A stretch of 64,000 nucleotides of DNA, from NCBI GenBank assembly GCA_937943625.1, contig CALEAD010000079.1:1-64000 (forward strand). Reading direction: 5' to 3'. The notes beneath the pieces are model-generated. The model saw nothing but the letters and a program-made list of their open reading frames with translations. It was not told the origin of the DNA and made no database searches. Positions 53,152 through 62,367 of the stretch are shown piece after piece. The first letter of the stretch is position 1. Each line of letters opens with the position of its first letter. Source of the stretch: an uncultured Anaerolineae bacterium. GTDB lineage: Bacteria; Chloroflexota; Anaerolineae; Promineifilales; Promineifilaceae. Both the position numbers and the translations under genes were made by a program.

Positions 53152-53829
53152 CTACTCGTTGATCTCTAGTTGCAATGGCTCGCCCATGATGGTGGCGGGC
53201 TGACGCCGGAGGACGTCCCACAGGGCAACCAGGGTAGCAGCCGTTTCGCGCAGCTCGTACCATTCGGCGCCGCGATACGGCCGTAAATCAGCCCCTACCC
53301 CCACCACACGCATGCCCAGGTTGGCGCAGGTGAAAAGCGCGCGCGGCAAATGAAAGACCTGCGTCACCAACACGGCCGTTTCCACACCAAAGATGTGGCG
53401 CGCGCGGTAACAGGTATCATACGTGCGCAAACCGGCATAATCAGGTTGGATCGCTTCTGGCGGCACACCGCGGCCAATGGCATACGCCGTCATCGCCTGC
53501 GGCTCATTATAATGGGACTCGCGATTGTCGCCGCTGACGATCAGCTTGCTCACCACACCCTGCTCGTAAAGCTGCACGGCCGTTTCCATGCGATCTCGCA
53601 ACACTGGACTGAGACGGCCGTTGGCATAAACGGCCGCGCCAAACACAATGGCCACCGGCTTTCGCGGGACATTTTCCACAGCAAACATCTCTCCTGCATA
53701 CGCCAGCTTAACTCCCCAGCGCCACAACCAGGGCAACAGCGCCAGCGCCAGTAAGAATAGCAGCACGCGGCCACACCCCTGGCGCTTACTGCGTCCAGCC
53801 ACAGGCTTGGGATTCTGCGTTTCACTCAT
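53152..53829 (-). CDS. SanA/YdcF (DUF218) family membrane-anchored protein
   Basis: The 225-residue protein has one N-terminal helix (VLLFLLALALLPWLWRWGV) and a DUF218 domain. VAIVFGAAVYANGRLSPVLRDRMETAVQLYEQG, SGDNRESHYNEPQAM and YDTCYRARHIFGVETAVLVTQ (each read in part) are the conserved blocks. The fold lies outside the membrane. Relatives such as SanA affect envelope permeability and ElyC affects envelope glycan synthesis. Its exact activity is unknown. It is convergent with the DUF309 gene, 10 nt apart. Confidence 0.88.
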   Translation of the reverse strand: MSETQNPKPVAGRSKRQGCGRVLLFLLALALLPWLWRWGVKLAYAGEMFAVENVPRKPVAIVFGAAVYANGRLSPVLRDRMETAVQLYEQGVVSKLIVSGDNRESHYNEPQAMTAYAIGRGVPPEAIQPDYAGLRTYDTCYRARHIFGVETAVLVTQVFHLPRALFTCANLGMRVVGVGADLRPYRGAEWYELRETAATLVALWDVLRRQPATIMGEPLQLEINE

Positions 53830-54079
53830 CAACAGATTCTCCTATTACGCCCTGCTTTATACAGCAACACGGCGCAGTTTTTCAAGCCTGGTCAGCAGAC
53901 TCTCAGCATGAATAGCATCAATTTGCCCAGCTTTTCTAAGAAAAATGGACAATATATTGACAATATGTGAACGATCAGTTTAGAATAGGAGGCGTTGTTC
54001 AATATGCTGGTCAGTTGCCCGCCAGCACCTGATACGAAACCCGACTAACACGCTTACAAACTCAATTTTAGGAACCCTT
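53830..54079 (+). promoter_or_regulatory. Promoter for the SDR-DICT-SRPBCC-CrtD operon
   Basis: TTGACA (53957-53962), an 18-nt spacer and TAGAAT (53981-53986) form a strong sigma-70 promoter about 95 nt before the SDR start. ACAATAT is repeated just before and inside the -35 region, a possible regulator site. AGGAACCC precedes ATG 54080. The leader contains a small stem TGCTGG/CCAGCA. No gene lies in the rest of the gap. Confidence 0.75.
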
Positions 54080-54721
54080 ATGAAAACCGCCATCATTTGG
54101 GGTGCGCATGGCGGCATTGGTCGCGCCCTGTGTACCCTACTAAAGCAAGAAGATTGGTACGTCGTTGCCATCAGCCGTCATGCCGATGTGTTAGAAGCGG
54201 CTGTTGACCTTTCGCTGCAAGCAGACGTCAACAGTGAATATGACGTGCAGCGCGCCATTCAAGCAGCCAGCTTCGAGATTGACGCGGCGCAGTTGTGGAT
54301 TTATGCCGTCGGTGATATTACGGCCGTTCCTGTGCAGCGTATGTCCCTGGGCGAATGGCAGCGTATTTTGCACGCAAACCTGACCGGCGCCTTTCTCACC
54401 ACGCATCACAGCTTACCCTTGTTGGCAAGCGACGCCCACCTCTTCTACCTGGGCGCCGTCAGTGAGCGACTGCGCCTGCCAGGGCTGTCTGCCTACGTAG
54501 CTGCTAAAGCAGGCCTGGAGGCGTTTGCCGAGGCACTGCGCAAAGAAGAACGCCGGCGCAAGGTAACCGTGGTGCGCCCCGGAGCCGTAGCCACACCGCT
54601 GTGGCACAAAGTACCCATGGCGCTGCCCAAAAATGCAGCAACAGCAGAAAAAGTTGCCACACTCATCCTAAAGGCCTATCATAGTGGGCAGAGTGGCCAT
54701 TTGGATATAACCGCACATTGA
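54080..54721 (+). CDS. Short-chain dehydrogenase/reductase (SDR)
   Basis: The 213-residue protein has the cofactor loop IIWGAHGGIGRALC (a GxxxGIG variant) at the N terminus and the catalytic YVAAK motif in LSAYVAAKAGLEAF, with a Ser in YLGAVSE upstream. VVRPGAVATPLW is the usual PG loop. It oxidises or reduces a carbonyl/hydroxyl on an unknown substrate with NAD(P). It is the first gene of a four-gene run with DICT, SRPBCC and a carotenoid-desaturase-like gene, so a lipid or terpenoid substrate is plausible (inference). Confidence 0.88.
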   Translation: MKTAIIWGAHGGIGRALCTLLKQEDWYVVAISRHADVLEAAVDLSLQADVNSEYDVQRAIQAASFEIDAAQLWIYAVGDITAVPVQRMSLGEWQRILHANLTGAFLTTHHSLPLLASDAHLFYLGAVSERLRLPGLSAYVAAKAGLEAFAEALRKEERRRKVTVVRPGAVATPLWHKVPMALPKNAATAEKVATLILKAYHSGQSGHLDITAH

Positions 54722-54735
54722 CCTGAAGCATACCC

Positions 54736-55332
54736 ATGAACAGACCGATCGAAATCCTCGAAACCTTTTACCAGCGCATGATGCCCCTTTTTACGCCACA
54801 AGCTGAGCGCCTGTTGGAAACCATCAACCGCGAAACCTTTCGCGAAGTGGCATTCCGCTACACCTTTTCTGTCGAGGCCATGACCAAAATCAGCCACATC
54901 ATTGAGGACGCGGCGCTGAGCAGTTATCGCCAGACAGATTTTCACGCTTCTTTCCAATATCTTTCGCGCCTGGTGCCCCAGAAGGACAGATACGTTCGCC
55001 TGGCAAGCGCCAGCAAAAAGCTGTGGCTGTACGGCGCACCTGACCTGGTAGACAACACATCGTTAAATGCGCTGCTCACATCGCCACAGGTAGTGCACGT
55101 GGATACCAGTGGCACACCGTTGGTCAACTATTGGTACGTGGTGGCCTATGGGGATGATGTAAGTATGACTTTGCTGGCACAAGAAATTCCCGCGCTCAGC
55201 GGCTCAGAACGCTATTATGAGGGCTTTTACACCTTCGATGTGAACAGTGCCTATCAGGTAATTGCTATTTTGCACCGCATTTACCCAGACCTTGTGCCAG
55301 AACCCATAGTGCCGGAGTTTAGGATAAGGTAA
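54736..55332 (+). CDS. DICT-like sensory domain protein
   Basis: The 198-residue single-domain protein has RLVPQKDRYVRLASASKKLWLYGAPD followed by NYWYVVAYGDDVSMTLLAQEIP and YYEGFYTFDVNSAY (each in part). This pattern matches the DICT domain found next to light-sensing and GGDEF proteins in cyanobacteria and others. Recognition is by pattern memory, not by search. There is no output domain. It lies 14 nt after the SDR gene and 4 nt before the SRPBCC gene, so it may sense a ligand for the same pathway. Confidence 0.6.
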   Translation: MNRPIEILETFYQRMMPLFTPQAERLLETINRETFREVAFRYTFSVEAMTKISHIIEDAALSSYRQTDFHASFQYLSRLVPQKDRYVRLASASKKLWLYGAPDLVDNTSLNALLTSPQVVHVDTSGTPLVNYWYVVAYGDDVSMTLLAQEIPALSGSERYYEGFYTFDVNSAYQVIAILHRIYPDLVPEPIVPEFRIR

Positions 55333-55336
55333 CAGG

Positions 55337-55807
55337 ATGCCTGTTTTTGACTTTTGCTTTCAGATTAATGCGCCGCTCACGGCCGTTTCCGGCTTTCACC
55401 ACGATACGCGCATTCTCAAAAAGCTGACGCCGCCGCCCATTTTTGTGCAAATTCACCGCTTTGAACCGCTGGCAGAGGGGTCAGAAGCGGAATTTACGCT
55501 CTGGTTTGGGCCGCTGCCGGTGCGCTGGCTGGCGATTCACAGCAACGTCAGCCAGGCCGGTTTTACAGATACGCAGGCAAAAGGGCCTTTGCACCGCTGG
55601 GTGCACACGCATCGCTTTGCGGCCGTTTCCGCAAACGTCACCCAGGTGCACGAACACATTGAGTATGAGCACGACAGCGGCTGGCGTGGCCTCTTCAGCC
55701 GCCTGCTTTTTGCCCGCCCTGGATTGTACTTCCTCTTCACGGCGCGCAAATTCCTTACTCGCTGGCACGTGGCGCGCGCCCTGCACAGTGTTCAATCCGC
55801 AACCTGA
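55337..55807 (+). CDS. SRPBCC (polyketide cyclase/dehydrase-like) ligand-binding protein
   Basis: The protein has 156 residues. FDFCFQINAPLTAVSGFHHDTRILKKLTPPP is the typical opening of START/SRPBCC proteins, where an N-terminal strand is followed by short helices. TQVHEHIEYEHDSGWRG and the final long helix LFTARKFLTRWHVARAL complete the helix-grip pattern. The cavity would bind a hydrophobic ligand such as a terpenoid. Similar small SRPBCC genes sit next to carotenoid or quinone genes elsewhere. It starts 4 nt after the DICT gene. Confidence 0.75.
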   Translation: MPVFDFCFQINAPLTAVSGFHHDTRILKKLTPPPIFVQIHRFEPLAEGSEAEFTLWFGPLPVRWLAIHSNVSQAGFTDTQAKGPLHRWVHTHRFAAVSANVTQVHEHIEYEHDSGWRGLFSRLLFARPGLYFLFTARKFLTRWHVARALHSVQSAT

Positions 55808-55865
55808 AATCGGTGGCGGTCAGCCGTCGGCGGTTAGCCGTCATTTACGGAGGAGTTTTCCCATC
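55808..55865. repeat. GACGGC repeat with Shine-Dalgarno before CrtD-like gene
   Basis: GGCGGTCAGCCGTCGGCGG then TTAGCCGTCATTTACGGAGG occupies the 58-nt gap. The repeat runs directly into GGAGGAG, 10 nt before ATG 55866, showing the same organisation as in front of aroF, fadN and others. Confidence 0.75.
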
Positions 55866-57383
55866 ATGGCGCACACCATTATCATTGGCGCCGGCATCGG
55901 CGGGCTAACGGCCGCCGCATTGCTGCTAAAGGCTGGCCATCAGGTTATTGTGTTAGAAGCGCACGTCTACCCTGGCGGCTGCGCCGGCACCTTCTATCAT
56001 AAAAAGTTCCGCTTCGACGCGGGCGCGACGCTGGCGGGCGGCTTTTCCGCCAACGGCCCGCACGCGCGCCTGGCCGAAATTCTAGAGCTGAGCTGGCCCA
56101 TCCGCCCAGCCGACCCGGCCTGGGTGGTGCATCTACCCGACGGCCGTACCGTGACGCAGTGGGCCGACGCCGCGCAATGGCAGGCGGAACGGGTGGCCGC
56201 CTTCCCCACTGCCGAACCCTTCTGGCACACGCAAGAGATGCTGGCAGATGTGAGTTGGGATATTGCTTCGCGGCCGTTTCCCTGGCCCCCCACCTCGGCG
56301 CAAGATGTGTGGACGCTGGCACAAAGTTTGCGTCCACGCACGCTGCGCACGCTGCCCTACCTGCTGCGCACTATCGGCAGTCTGGCGCCCCAGGATGACC
56401 CGATGTTCCGCGCCTTTCTGGACGGGCAACTGCTCATCTCGGCGCAAACAACGGCCGAACATGCCAGCGCGCTGTATGGCAGCGCCGCCCTGGATTTGCC
56501 GCGGCGCGGCGTCAACCACGTGCAGGGCGGCATTGGCGCCCTGGCAGACACGCTGGTGAGCTGGATTCGCGCCCATGGCGGGGAAGTGCTTTTCCGCCAG
56601 GAGGTGACACACATCGAGGTGAAAGCAGGGCGGGCAACGGCCGTTGTCACCAAAAAAGGGCTGCGCCTGGCTGCTGATCACGTGCTGGCCAACCTGACCC
56701 CCTGGGCGCTACGCGCGCTGTTGAGCGAACAGGCTCCTGCCAGTTTGCGGCGCGAGGTGGCGCAGCGCCCGGCAACCTGGGGCGCCTTCACGCTCTACCT
56801 GGGGCTAGACGCCAGCTGGCTGCCCGCAGGCATGCCCAGCCATCAGCAAATTATCCTTGACCCCACACGGCCGTTGGGCGAGGGCAACTCCGTCTTCATC
56901 TCCATGTCCGACGCGCACGATAAAAGCCGCGCACCGGCCGGAATGCGCACTGCCACACTCTCGACGCATACGGCAGTTGCCCCCTGGTGGCAGCTACGCC
57001 AGGGGCATGACAAAGAGGCCTACGAAGCGCGCCGCGCCGACTACAGCGAACGGTTGCTGCGCGCCGCGGAGCAGGCCATTCCCGGCATTCGCCAGGCAGC
57101 GCAGCTCATTTTGCCCGGCACCCCCGTCACTTTTGCGTTTTACACGCGCCGTCCCGGCGGCATGGTGGGCGGCTTTCCCCAAACCTCTATTTTTAACGCG
57201 CGCGGCCCACAAACAGGCATCGCCAATTTATGGCTCGTGGGCGACTCGATTTTCCCTGGCCAGTCTACGGCAGGGGTAACGCTAGGGGGGATGCGGGTAG
57301 CAACGGCCGTTTTGCAGCAGCGTGAATGGCAACGGTCGTTTGCCCTGCGCCGGCCGCTGAAAACAGCATCCCGTGAAGCGTAA
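55866..57383 (+). CDS. FAD-dependent carotenoid desaturase/isomerase-like oxidoreductase (CrtD/CRTISO type)
   Basis: The protein has 505 residues from ATG 55866. The dinucleotide-binding start TIIIGAGIGGLTAAALLLKAG is followed by VLEAHVYPGGCAGTF and FRFDAGATLAGGF, the pattern seen in cyanobacterial C-3',4' desaturases and carotene isomerases. The C-terminal LVGDSIFPGQSTAGVTLGGMRVA (in part) is the second FAD motif. It likely acts on a carotenoid or other polyene at the membrane. The frame is open to 55443, but overlaps the SRPBCC gene and is rejected. The ribosome site is repeat-derived. Confidence 0.83.
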   Translation: MAHTIIIGAGIGGLTAAALLLKAGHQVIVLEAHVYPGGCAGTFYHKKFRFDAGATLAGGFSANGPHARLAEILELSWPIRPADPAWVVHLPDGRTVTQWADAAQWQAERVAAFPTAEPFWHTQEMLADVSWDIASRPFPWPPTSAQDVWTLAQSLRPRTLRTLPYLLRTIGSLAPQDDPMFRAFLDGQLLISAQTTAEHASALYGSAALDLPRRGVNHVQGGIGALADTLVSWIRAHGGEVLFRQEVTHIEVKAGRATAVVTKKGLRLAADHVLANLTPWALRALLSEQAPASLRREVAQRPATWGAFTLYLGLDASWLPAGMPSHQQIILDPTRPLGEGNSVFISMSDAHDKSRAPAGMRTATLSTHTAVAPWWQLRQGHDKEAYEARRADYSERLLRAAEQAIPGIRQAAQLILPGTPVTFAFYTRRPGGMVGGFPQTSIFNARGPQTGIANLWLVGDSIFPGQSTAGVTLGGMRVATAVLQQREWQRSFALRRPLKTASREA

Positions 57384-57531
57384 AAGCACTCTGCCAAGAC
57401 AGAAAATTTTTGCCTGGTAAGCAATGTCATCGGGGTAACAACCCGTCCATGTATAGTGGCCAAGGGCATAATCTGATATTTTGTCAGCTTGTCAGCTTGT
57501 CAGGTATAGAGTTGCTGTGCTAGTGACGCAA
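57384..57531. repeat. Convergent intergenic region with CTTGTCAG tandem repeat
   Basis: 57481-57503 contains TTGTCAGC three times in tandem, related to 24103-24121. The rest shows no gene. Hairpin potential is low, so no terminator is called for the convergent genes. Confidence 0.5.
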
Positions 57532-60500
57532 CTAGGGGCAGACCGCATTGCCCATGTCGTAATAGCGGCTTAGGTCAATGGCAGAAGCACCATGGGGCCA
57601 GACGGCCGTTTCCTCATCTGAACCGTAGAAAACCTGCACAAATACGCCAAAAGGATTTGCCAGCGCAGCCAATTCTGCTGCTGCGTTGATTTGCATTTCT
57701 ATCACCCACTGCCTGTTGTTGCCGCCGACAACGGCCGTCCAGTTGTTGCTGATGTAGTCAGGGTTCCAGCCCTGCCCGTCTATGTTGTTGCCAATGCCGG
57801 CAAGAACGGCCGTTTCCCCATCACGCCGCACCAAAAACGCGCGATCGGCCGTGTCGGGATCCCCGCCATTATTCGTCGTATCCAGATAAAGTTGTACCAC
57901 GTCACCGGCATCAGGCGTTTCATCATTCACCAAAAATGCCAGGTACAAATTGACCGCATCGCGCACAAAGTAAACCTGCACCAGGCGCGCGCGGTTGTCC
58001 CCCGGCTGAATCTGGAACAGCGGCAGCGCCGGCCACTCCAATACATTAAAGACACCATCTATCAACGGCGGCGTACTTACACAACTCAGCACCAGTCCGG
58101 CGGGAATGGGCGTTACCGTCGGCGTAGCCGTCGGCAGCGGCGTAGCCGTCCAGGTTGGCGAGGGGGTTGGCGTGTTTGTGGGTGAGGGCGTTATGGTGGG
58201 CGTGGCCGTATTAGTTGGCGTCGCTGATGGCGAAGGAGTCTGCGTTGGTGTGGCTGTTGGCCCCGGCGTGTCCGTCGCCGTAGGCGCAAGCGTAACGGTT
58301 GGTGTAGGGGTGGCTGGCTGGGTAGCCGGATTGTCGGGAACGAGTGGGTTTGTGCCCTGCGCCACTTCCAGTCCATCGCTCCAGCCATCCCCATCCGTGT
58401 CAGGATTATTTGGGTTTGTGCCGTAGATGAATATTTCATCCCAGTCGCTCAACAAATCCCCGTCCGTGTCCCGCTTCAGAGGGTTAGTGCCATACTTCAG
58501 CACCTCTTCCCCATCCGTCAGGCCATCCCCGTCTGTATCTGGATTCCTGGGATCTGTGCCCAAAATGGCTTCCTGGGCGTCGCTCAGGCCATCTCCATCG
58601 CTGTCTACGACGTTGATGTCTGGCGTTGGCGTTTCTCCTGGGGTAGGCGATGTGTCCACAACGGCCGCAACCGTGGCTGTACTCGTCGCGCGCGGCTCTA
58701 TGCCCAAGAAGCGATCCTGATTGGCGAACAGGGCAATGCTGGAAATAATACAGGCCAGCGTAAGCAAAAAAATCAGCACATATACCAGCCAGGCCGGGAT
58801 CAACGTGCCCGCCTGCGCCTCACCGCTCAGGCGCTGCTCGGCGCCGCTAACAGAACGCACAATCACCTCATAAGGACACAGCTCACCGCTACTGAAAAGC
58901 GACTGAGAGCGGGCGCTGATCTCCAGTTCTACCCGCGCAACCTGCCCCGGCTGCAAGCGAATGCGCCCTGTTTCTCCGCGAAATTGCAGCCCATTTTGCC
59001 GATCACGCGCCACCAGGCTGAAGTCATCAGGGCTGTTGCCCGTGTTCTGAATGGAAACGGTGACGGTGGCTGGCAGCTTCACCACTGGCTGATCGAGGCT
59101 GGCGGTGAATTCGGTAAATGGGTTAATGAAAACGGACGCCGTTGCTGCTACCTGAAGCTGTGGCTGCCTTTGCGAAACCACTTCCAGGCGCAGGCGCTGC
59201 CTGCCGGTTGGCGTATTGCCGCTGCGCGGTGGGCGCACGGTCAGGGTCAGGGTCACGCGCCCACCGGCTGGCAAATCGCGGAACCCTTCCAGGGTGATCC
59301 ATTCCTCTGGCAGGCCAGTCACGCGCAGGCGCACACGGTCAGGCACGCTGCTGCGATTGACCACTTCAACCGCCAGTTGTGCCGCTTCGCCAGGGTTTAC
59401 AGAGACTTTATCGCGCGCCAGGTAAATGGCGATTGGGGGGCTTTCCATTGTTGTCGCAGAGGTGGCGGCGGGTCGGGTGGCAGGTACGGCCGTTGGCAGT
59501 TGTGTAGGCGCTTCGCTGATGGGCGTAGTGGGGGCAATTGGCGGCGTGGTGCGGCCGGGGGTAGCCTGGCCGCCGGGCACCGGGGACGGCATCTCCTTGC
59601 GCGGCCCGTGCAGAACCAGCTCGTATGGGCCAATTTTCAGGCGCGAACCGGGTTGAAGGGGGGTGGGCGTATCGCCACGCAGGCGACGGCCGTCGAGCCA
59701 GGTTCCATTCAGCCCACCCATATCCACCACTTCCCAACCGAGCGAGGTAGCTTGCAGCCGCGCGTGGTAGCGCGAGACGCCATCTGCCGGCAGCACAATG
59801 TCGTTGTCCACATTGCGCCCCAGGCGAATGACGGGATTGGTCAGCGGCGCTTTGCTCACGGGTTGGCCGGGCGTTTCAATGTGCAAGACGTAGCCGCTGG
59901 GCGCTTCTTTCACCTGCTGCAGAATGTCTGCTTCTTGTGCTTCCTGGCGCGAGAGGATGCGCGTTGGTGCGCCTTCCAGCGAGACAATGGCGCTGCGCAT
60001 ATTTTTGGCCATCTCCTGGCCGGTAGCAAAGCGGTGATTAGGGTCTTTGGCCAGGGCGCGGCGCACCAGACTATCTATCAACCGGGGCACGTCGCCGCGT
60101 ATCTGGCTGGGGGAGGTGGGCATAACGCCGCTACGGTGTGCGGCAATCGCCTCCGATAAATTCTGAAACTCAAAGGGAAGACGATTGGTCACCAGTTCAT
60201 ACAAGACAACACCCAGGGCATAGAGGTCGGAACGGCCGTCTAGCGGCTGCCCCTCACACTGTTCTGGGGACATATACATGGGCGTGCCCAGGGTTGCGCC
60301 ACTTTGCGTAATGTCTGCCCCCTCCCCCACCTTTACCAGGCCAAAGTCCGTGAGCACGGCGCGGAATGGCTGCTCATTCGGCTGGTCAGGCTGCGCCAGC
60401 CTTTTCAGAATGATATTGCCTGGTTTGACATCACGATGAATGATGCCCAGGGAATGGGCGTAGTGCAACGCCTCAGCAATTTGTGCCACAATTTGCAGGC

Positions 60501-60849
60501 TTTGCGCCAGGGGCAAGAATTTCTGCATCCGCTGCAGCCGCTGGAGATGTTCGCGCAGACTGCCCCCCTCAACGTACTCCATAGCAATGAAGAGGCCTGC
60601 TTCCGAATCGCCAAAGTCAAAGACACGCACAATAGAGGGGTGATCCAGGCGTGCGGCCGTTTTTGCTTCTTGCACCAGCCGGTCGCGGAACTCACGCTGG
60701 CGGGCAAAATGAGCGTGCATCAGCTTGATCGCCACGGCACGATCCAGGTTCAGGTCATAAGCGCGGTAAACCGTGCCCATTCCGCCATCCCCTAGCAGGG
60801 AGTCAATGCGATAACGACTATTGATCGTATGGCCAACAAGCGTACTCAT
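57532..60849 (-). CDS. Modular transmembrane Ser/Thr kinase with FHA, Ig-like, TSP3 and CBM9-like domains
   Basis: The protein has 1105 residues. The kinase (10-270) has [12 protein letters not shown]42, HRDVKPGN and TDFGLVK, all active-site residues present. The FHA domain (about 330-390) has [23 protein letters not shown] (in part) and [11 protein letters not shown] Thr/Pro linker is followed by two Ig-like domains (about 455-680). One membrane helix spans about 683-708. Outside lie four thrombospondin type 3 calcium repeats ([12 protein letters not shown], about 745-835), a Thr/Pro stalk (about 840-910) and a CBM9-like beta-sandwich (about 923-1105). It should couple an external glycan or calcium signal to internal phosphorylation. 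Confidence 0.9.
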   Translation of the reverse strand: MSTLVGHTINSRYRIDSLLGDGGMGTVYRAYDLNLDRAVAIKLMHAHFARQREFRDRLVQEAKTAARLDHPSIVRVFDFGDSEAGLFIAMEYVEGGSLREHLQRLQRMQKFLPLAQSLQIVAQIAEALHYAHSLGIIHRDVKPGNIILKRLAQPDQPNEQPFRAVLTDFGLVKVGEGADITQSGATLGTPMYMSPEQCEGQPLDGRSDLYALGVVLYELVTNRLPFEFQNLSEAIAAHRSGVMPTSPSQIRGDVPRLIDSLVRRALAKDPNHRFATGQEMAKNMRSAIVSLEGAPTRILSRQEAQEADILQQVKEAPSGYVLHIETPGQPVSKAPLTNPVIRLGRNVDNDIVLPADGVSRYHARLQATSLGWEVVDMGGLNGTWLDGRRLRGDTPTPLQPGSRLKIGPYELVLHGPRKEMPSPVPGGQATPGRTTPPIAPTTPISEAPTQLPTAVPATRPAATSATTMESPPIAIYLARDKVSVNPGEAAQLAVEVVNRSSVPDRVRLRVTGLPEEWITLEGFRDLPAGGRVTLTLTVRPPRSGNTPTGRQRLRLEVVSQRQPQLQVAATASVFINPFTEFTASLDQPVVKLPATVTVSIQNTGNSPDDFSLVARDRQNGLQFRGETGRIRLQPGQVARVELEISARSQSLFSSGELCPYEVIVRSVSGAEQRLSGEAQAGTLIPAWLVYVLIFLLTLACIISSIALFANQDRFLGIEPRATSTATVAAVVDTSPTPGETPTPDINVVDSDGDGLSDAQEAILGTDPRNPDTDGDGLTDGEEVLKYGTNPLKRDTDGDLLSDWDEIFIYGTNPNNPDTDGDGWSDGLEVAQGTNPLVPDNPATQPATPTPTVTLAPTATDTPGPTATPTQTPSPSATPTNTATPTITPSPTNTPTPSPTWTATPLPTATPTVTPIPAGLVLSCVSTPPLIDGVFNVLEWPALPLFQIQPGDNRARLVQVYFVRDAVNLYLAFLVNDETPDAGDVVQLYLDTTNNGGDPDTADRAFLVRRDGETAVLAGIGNNIDGQGWNPDYISNNWTAVVGGNNRQWVIEMQINAAAELAALANPFGVFVQVFYGSDEETAVWPHGASAIDLSRYYDMGNAVCP

Positions 60850-61114
60850 AAGATGAACCCCTCATATATGACTATTGTAGCGCAGTTATTGCAGGTTGGG
60901 GCATGGTTGAAGCAATCTTTATAACTTGACCGCTGACTGCCGACCGCTGACCACGATTTTGCCAGTAAGGGGGACGGCCGTCGGTCGTCTGCAATCAAAA
61001 ATTTATAAAGCACCCTTTTCAGAGAAAATGAATCATGCCCAGGTTCGTTGGTTGTTTAGAATTAACAAACCAACAAACTAACACCCCCCAAACACACGAT
61101 CAACTTCAACTGCG
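60850..61114. repeat. Mosaic of GACCGC repeat, two composite tails and TTGGTTG hairpin
   Basis: About 60895-60930 (minus sense) and about 60995-61037 (plus sense) are two copies of the AAATTTATAAAGC...ATGAACCATGCCC tail in opposite orientation. GACCGCTGACTGCCGACCGC units (60928-60950) and GGACGGCCGTCGGTCGTC lie between. 61041-61090 is a GTTCGTTGGTTGTTT/AACAAACCAACAAAC inverted pair. TACAAT on the minus strand near 60875 and GAGGGG serve the kinase start. No gene is visible. Confidence 0.75.
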
Positions 61115-62152
61115 TCACGCCAGCAGGCGCTGCAACGCCGATAACAACTGCTCAACCTGCAGCTCACCTACCCAATAATGCGTGACCGCGCGAAAACGAC
61201 GCGGGCCAACGGCACCCAGCCAGATGTTTTGCGCGCTTAGGGCATGGGCAATTTCGGCAGCACTTTGCGTTACTTCGTCTGCCAGGTCAAAGAAAACGAT
61301 ATTGGTCTTGACCTGCGCCGGGTCAATGCGAAAGCCGGGAATTTGCGTCAGCCCCTGCGCCAACTGCTGGGCGTGCGCGTGGTCGTCGGCCAGCCGCTCT
61401 ATCATTTCTTGCAAGGCCACGATGCCGGCGGCAGCGAGAATGCCGGCCTGTCTCATGCCGCCGCCAAGCTGTTTACGCACGCGGCGGGCGCGGTAAATGA
61501 AGTCAGCAGAACCACAAAGCAAAGAACCAACGGGGGCGCATAACCCTTTGCTCAGGCAAAAGGAGACGGAGTCTACGTGTTGGGTAATGTTGGAGGCGGG
61601 CAGGTTGAGGGCAACGGCCGTATTAAACAGACGCGCCCCATCCAGATGCACGGCCAGCCCATGCTGCGCCGCAATGGCTCTGACACCGGCAAAATAGTCG
61701 GGCGGGATGGGGTAGCCACCGCGCTCGCCATAACTGTTTTCCAATAAAATGAGGCGGCTGCGGGGTAAATGCGGATCATCTTCACAAATGGCTGCGCGGA
61801 TGTCTGCCAACGCCATGCGCCCGGCATAGTCCGTAGGCAGGGGGTGAGGCACAACACCTCCCAGTGCGGCCATGCCGCCTGCTTCCCACTTGTAGGTGTG
61901 GGCGTCTTCCCCCACTATCGCCTCGTCACCGCGCCCGGCATGGCTGAGAATAGCAACCAGGTTGCCCATTGTGCCGCTGGCGACAAACAGCGCCGCTTCC
62001 ATGCCCACCTTTGCCGCTGCCAGCCGCTCCAGCTCGTTCACGGTGGGGTCTTCACCGTACACATCGTCGCCGACAACGGCCGTTGCCATCGCCTGGCGCA
62101 TCGTCGGAGTTGGCCAGCTTACCGTATCAGAACGAAAATCAATCTTGTCCAT
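61115..62152 (-). CDS. Low-specificity L-threonine aldolase
   Basis: The 345-residue protein begins DFRSDTVSWPTPTMRQAM, the fold-type I threonine aldolase start. DDVYGEDPTVNELE, ALFVASGTMGNLVA, HLDGARLFNTAVAL and VSFCLSKGLCAPVGSLL follow, the Lys of LSKGL being the PLP Schiff base. It cleaves threonine or allo-threonine into glycine and acetaldehyde. The start at 62152 is preferred because TAAACT (62160-62165, minus strand) is 7 nt upstream with TTGCCC at the -35 position (17-nt spacer), consistent with a leaderless message. Confidence 0.95.
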   Translation of the reverse strand: MDKIDFRSDTVSWPTPTMRQAMATAVVGDDVYGEDPTVNELERLAAAKVGMEAALFVASGTMGNLVAILSHAGRGDEAIVGEDAHTYKWEAGGMAALGGVVPHPLPTDYAGRMALADIRAAICEDDPHLPRSRLILLENSYGERGGYPIPPDYFAGVRAIAAQHGLAVHLDGARLFNTAVALNLPASNITQHVDSVSFCLSKGLCAPVGSLLCGSADFIYRARRVRKQLGGGMRQAGILAAAGIVALQEMIERLADDHAHAQQLAQGLTQIPGFRIDPAQVKTNIVFFDLADEVTQSAAEIAHALSAQNIWLGAVGPRRFRAVTHYWVGELQVEQLLSALQRLLA

Positions 62153-62367
62153 AAGCGCAAGTTTACGTAATATGGAGCAGATGGGCAAGGCAGCAAGGTG
62201 GGTGGGAATTGAGAATTGCGATCTGACCGCAGACTACCGACGGCAGACCGCCCACTACTAGCAAAATCACAGTCAGCGGTCGGCAGTCAGCGGTCAACCC
62301 AAACTGTTAACTGGCACTCTACACTCCGCATTCCCCATTCCCTATTCCCCATGTATAATTCCGCCCC
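62153..62367. repeat. Divergent intergenic region: GACCGC inverted repeat and TTCCCTA array
   Basis: Arms 62225-62248 and 62272-62295 (24 nt, 20 matches) form a long hairpin of the GACCGC family. 62328-62350 is GCATTCCCCATTCCCTATTC and neighbours, the same family as at 6681-6711. TATAAT (62354-62359) follows directly, 8 nt before ATG 62368. On the other side are TTGCCC/TAAACT for the aldolase. Confidence 0.8.

Noticed and set aside
55443..55865. 141-residue N-terminal extension of the CrtD-like frame
   Set aside because: It overlaps the SRPBCC gene in another frame. The FAD-binding motif begins directly at ATG 55866, which has GGAGGAG upstream.
58984..60159. Long plus-strand open frame (391 codons) opposite the modular kinase
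   Set aside because: It is antisense to a protein with clear kinase, FHA and Ig-like motifs, its own translation is low-complexity Gly/His/Arg-rich, and no family motif or ribosome site is seen. It is a shadow of GC-biased codon use.
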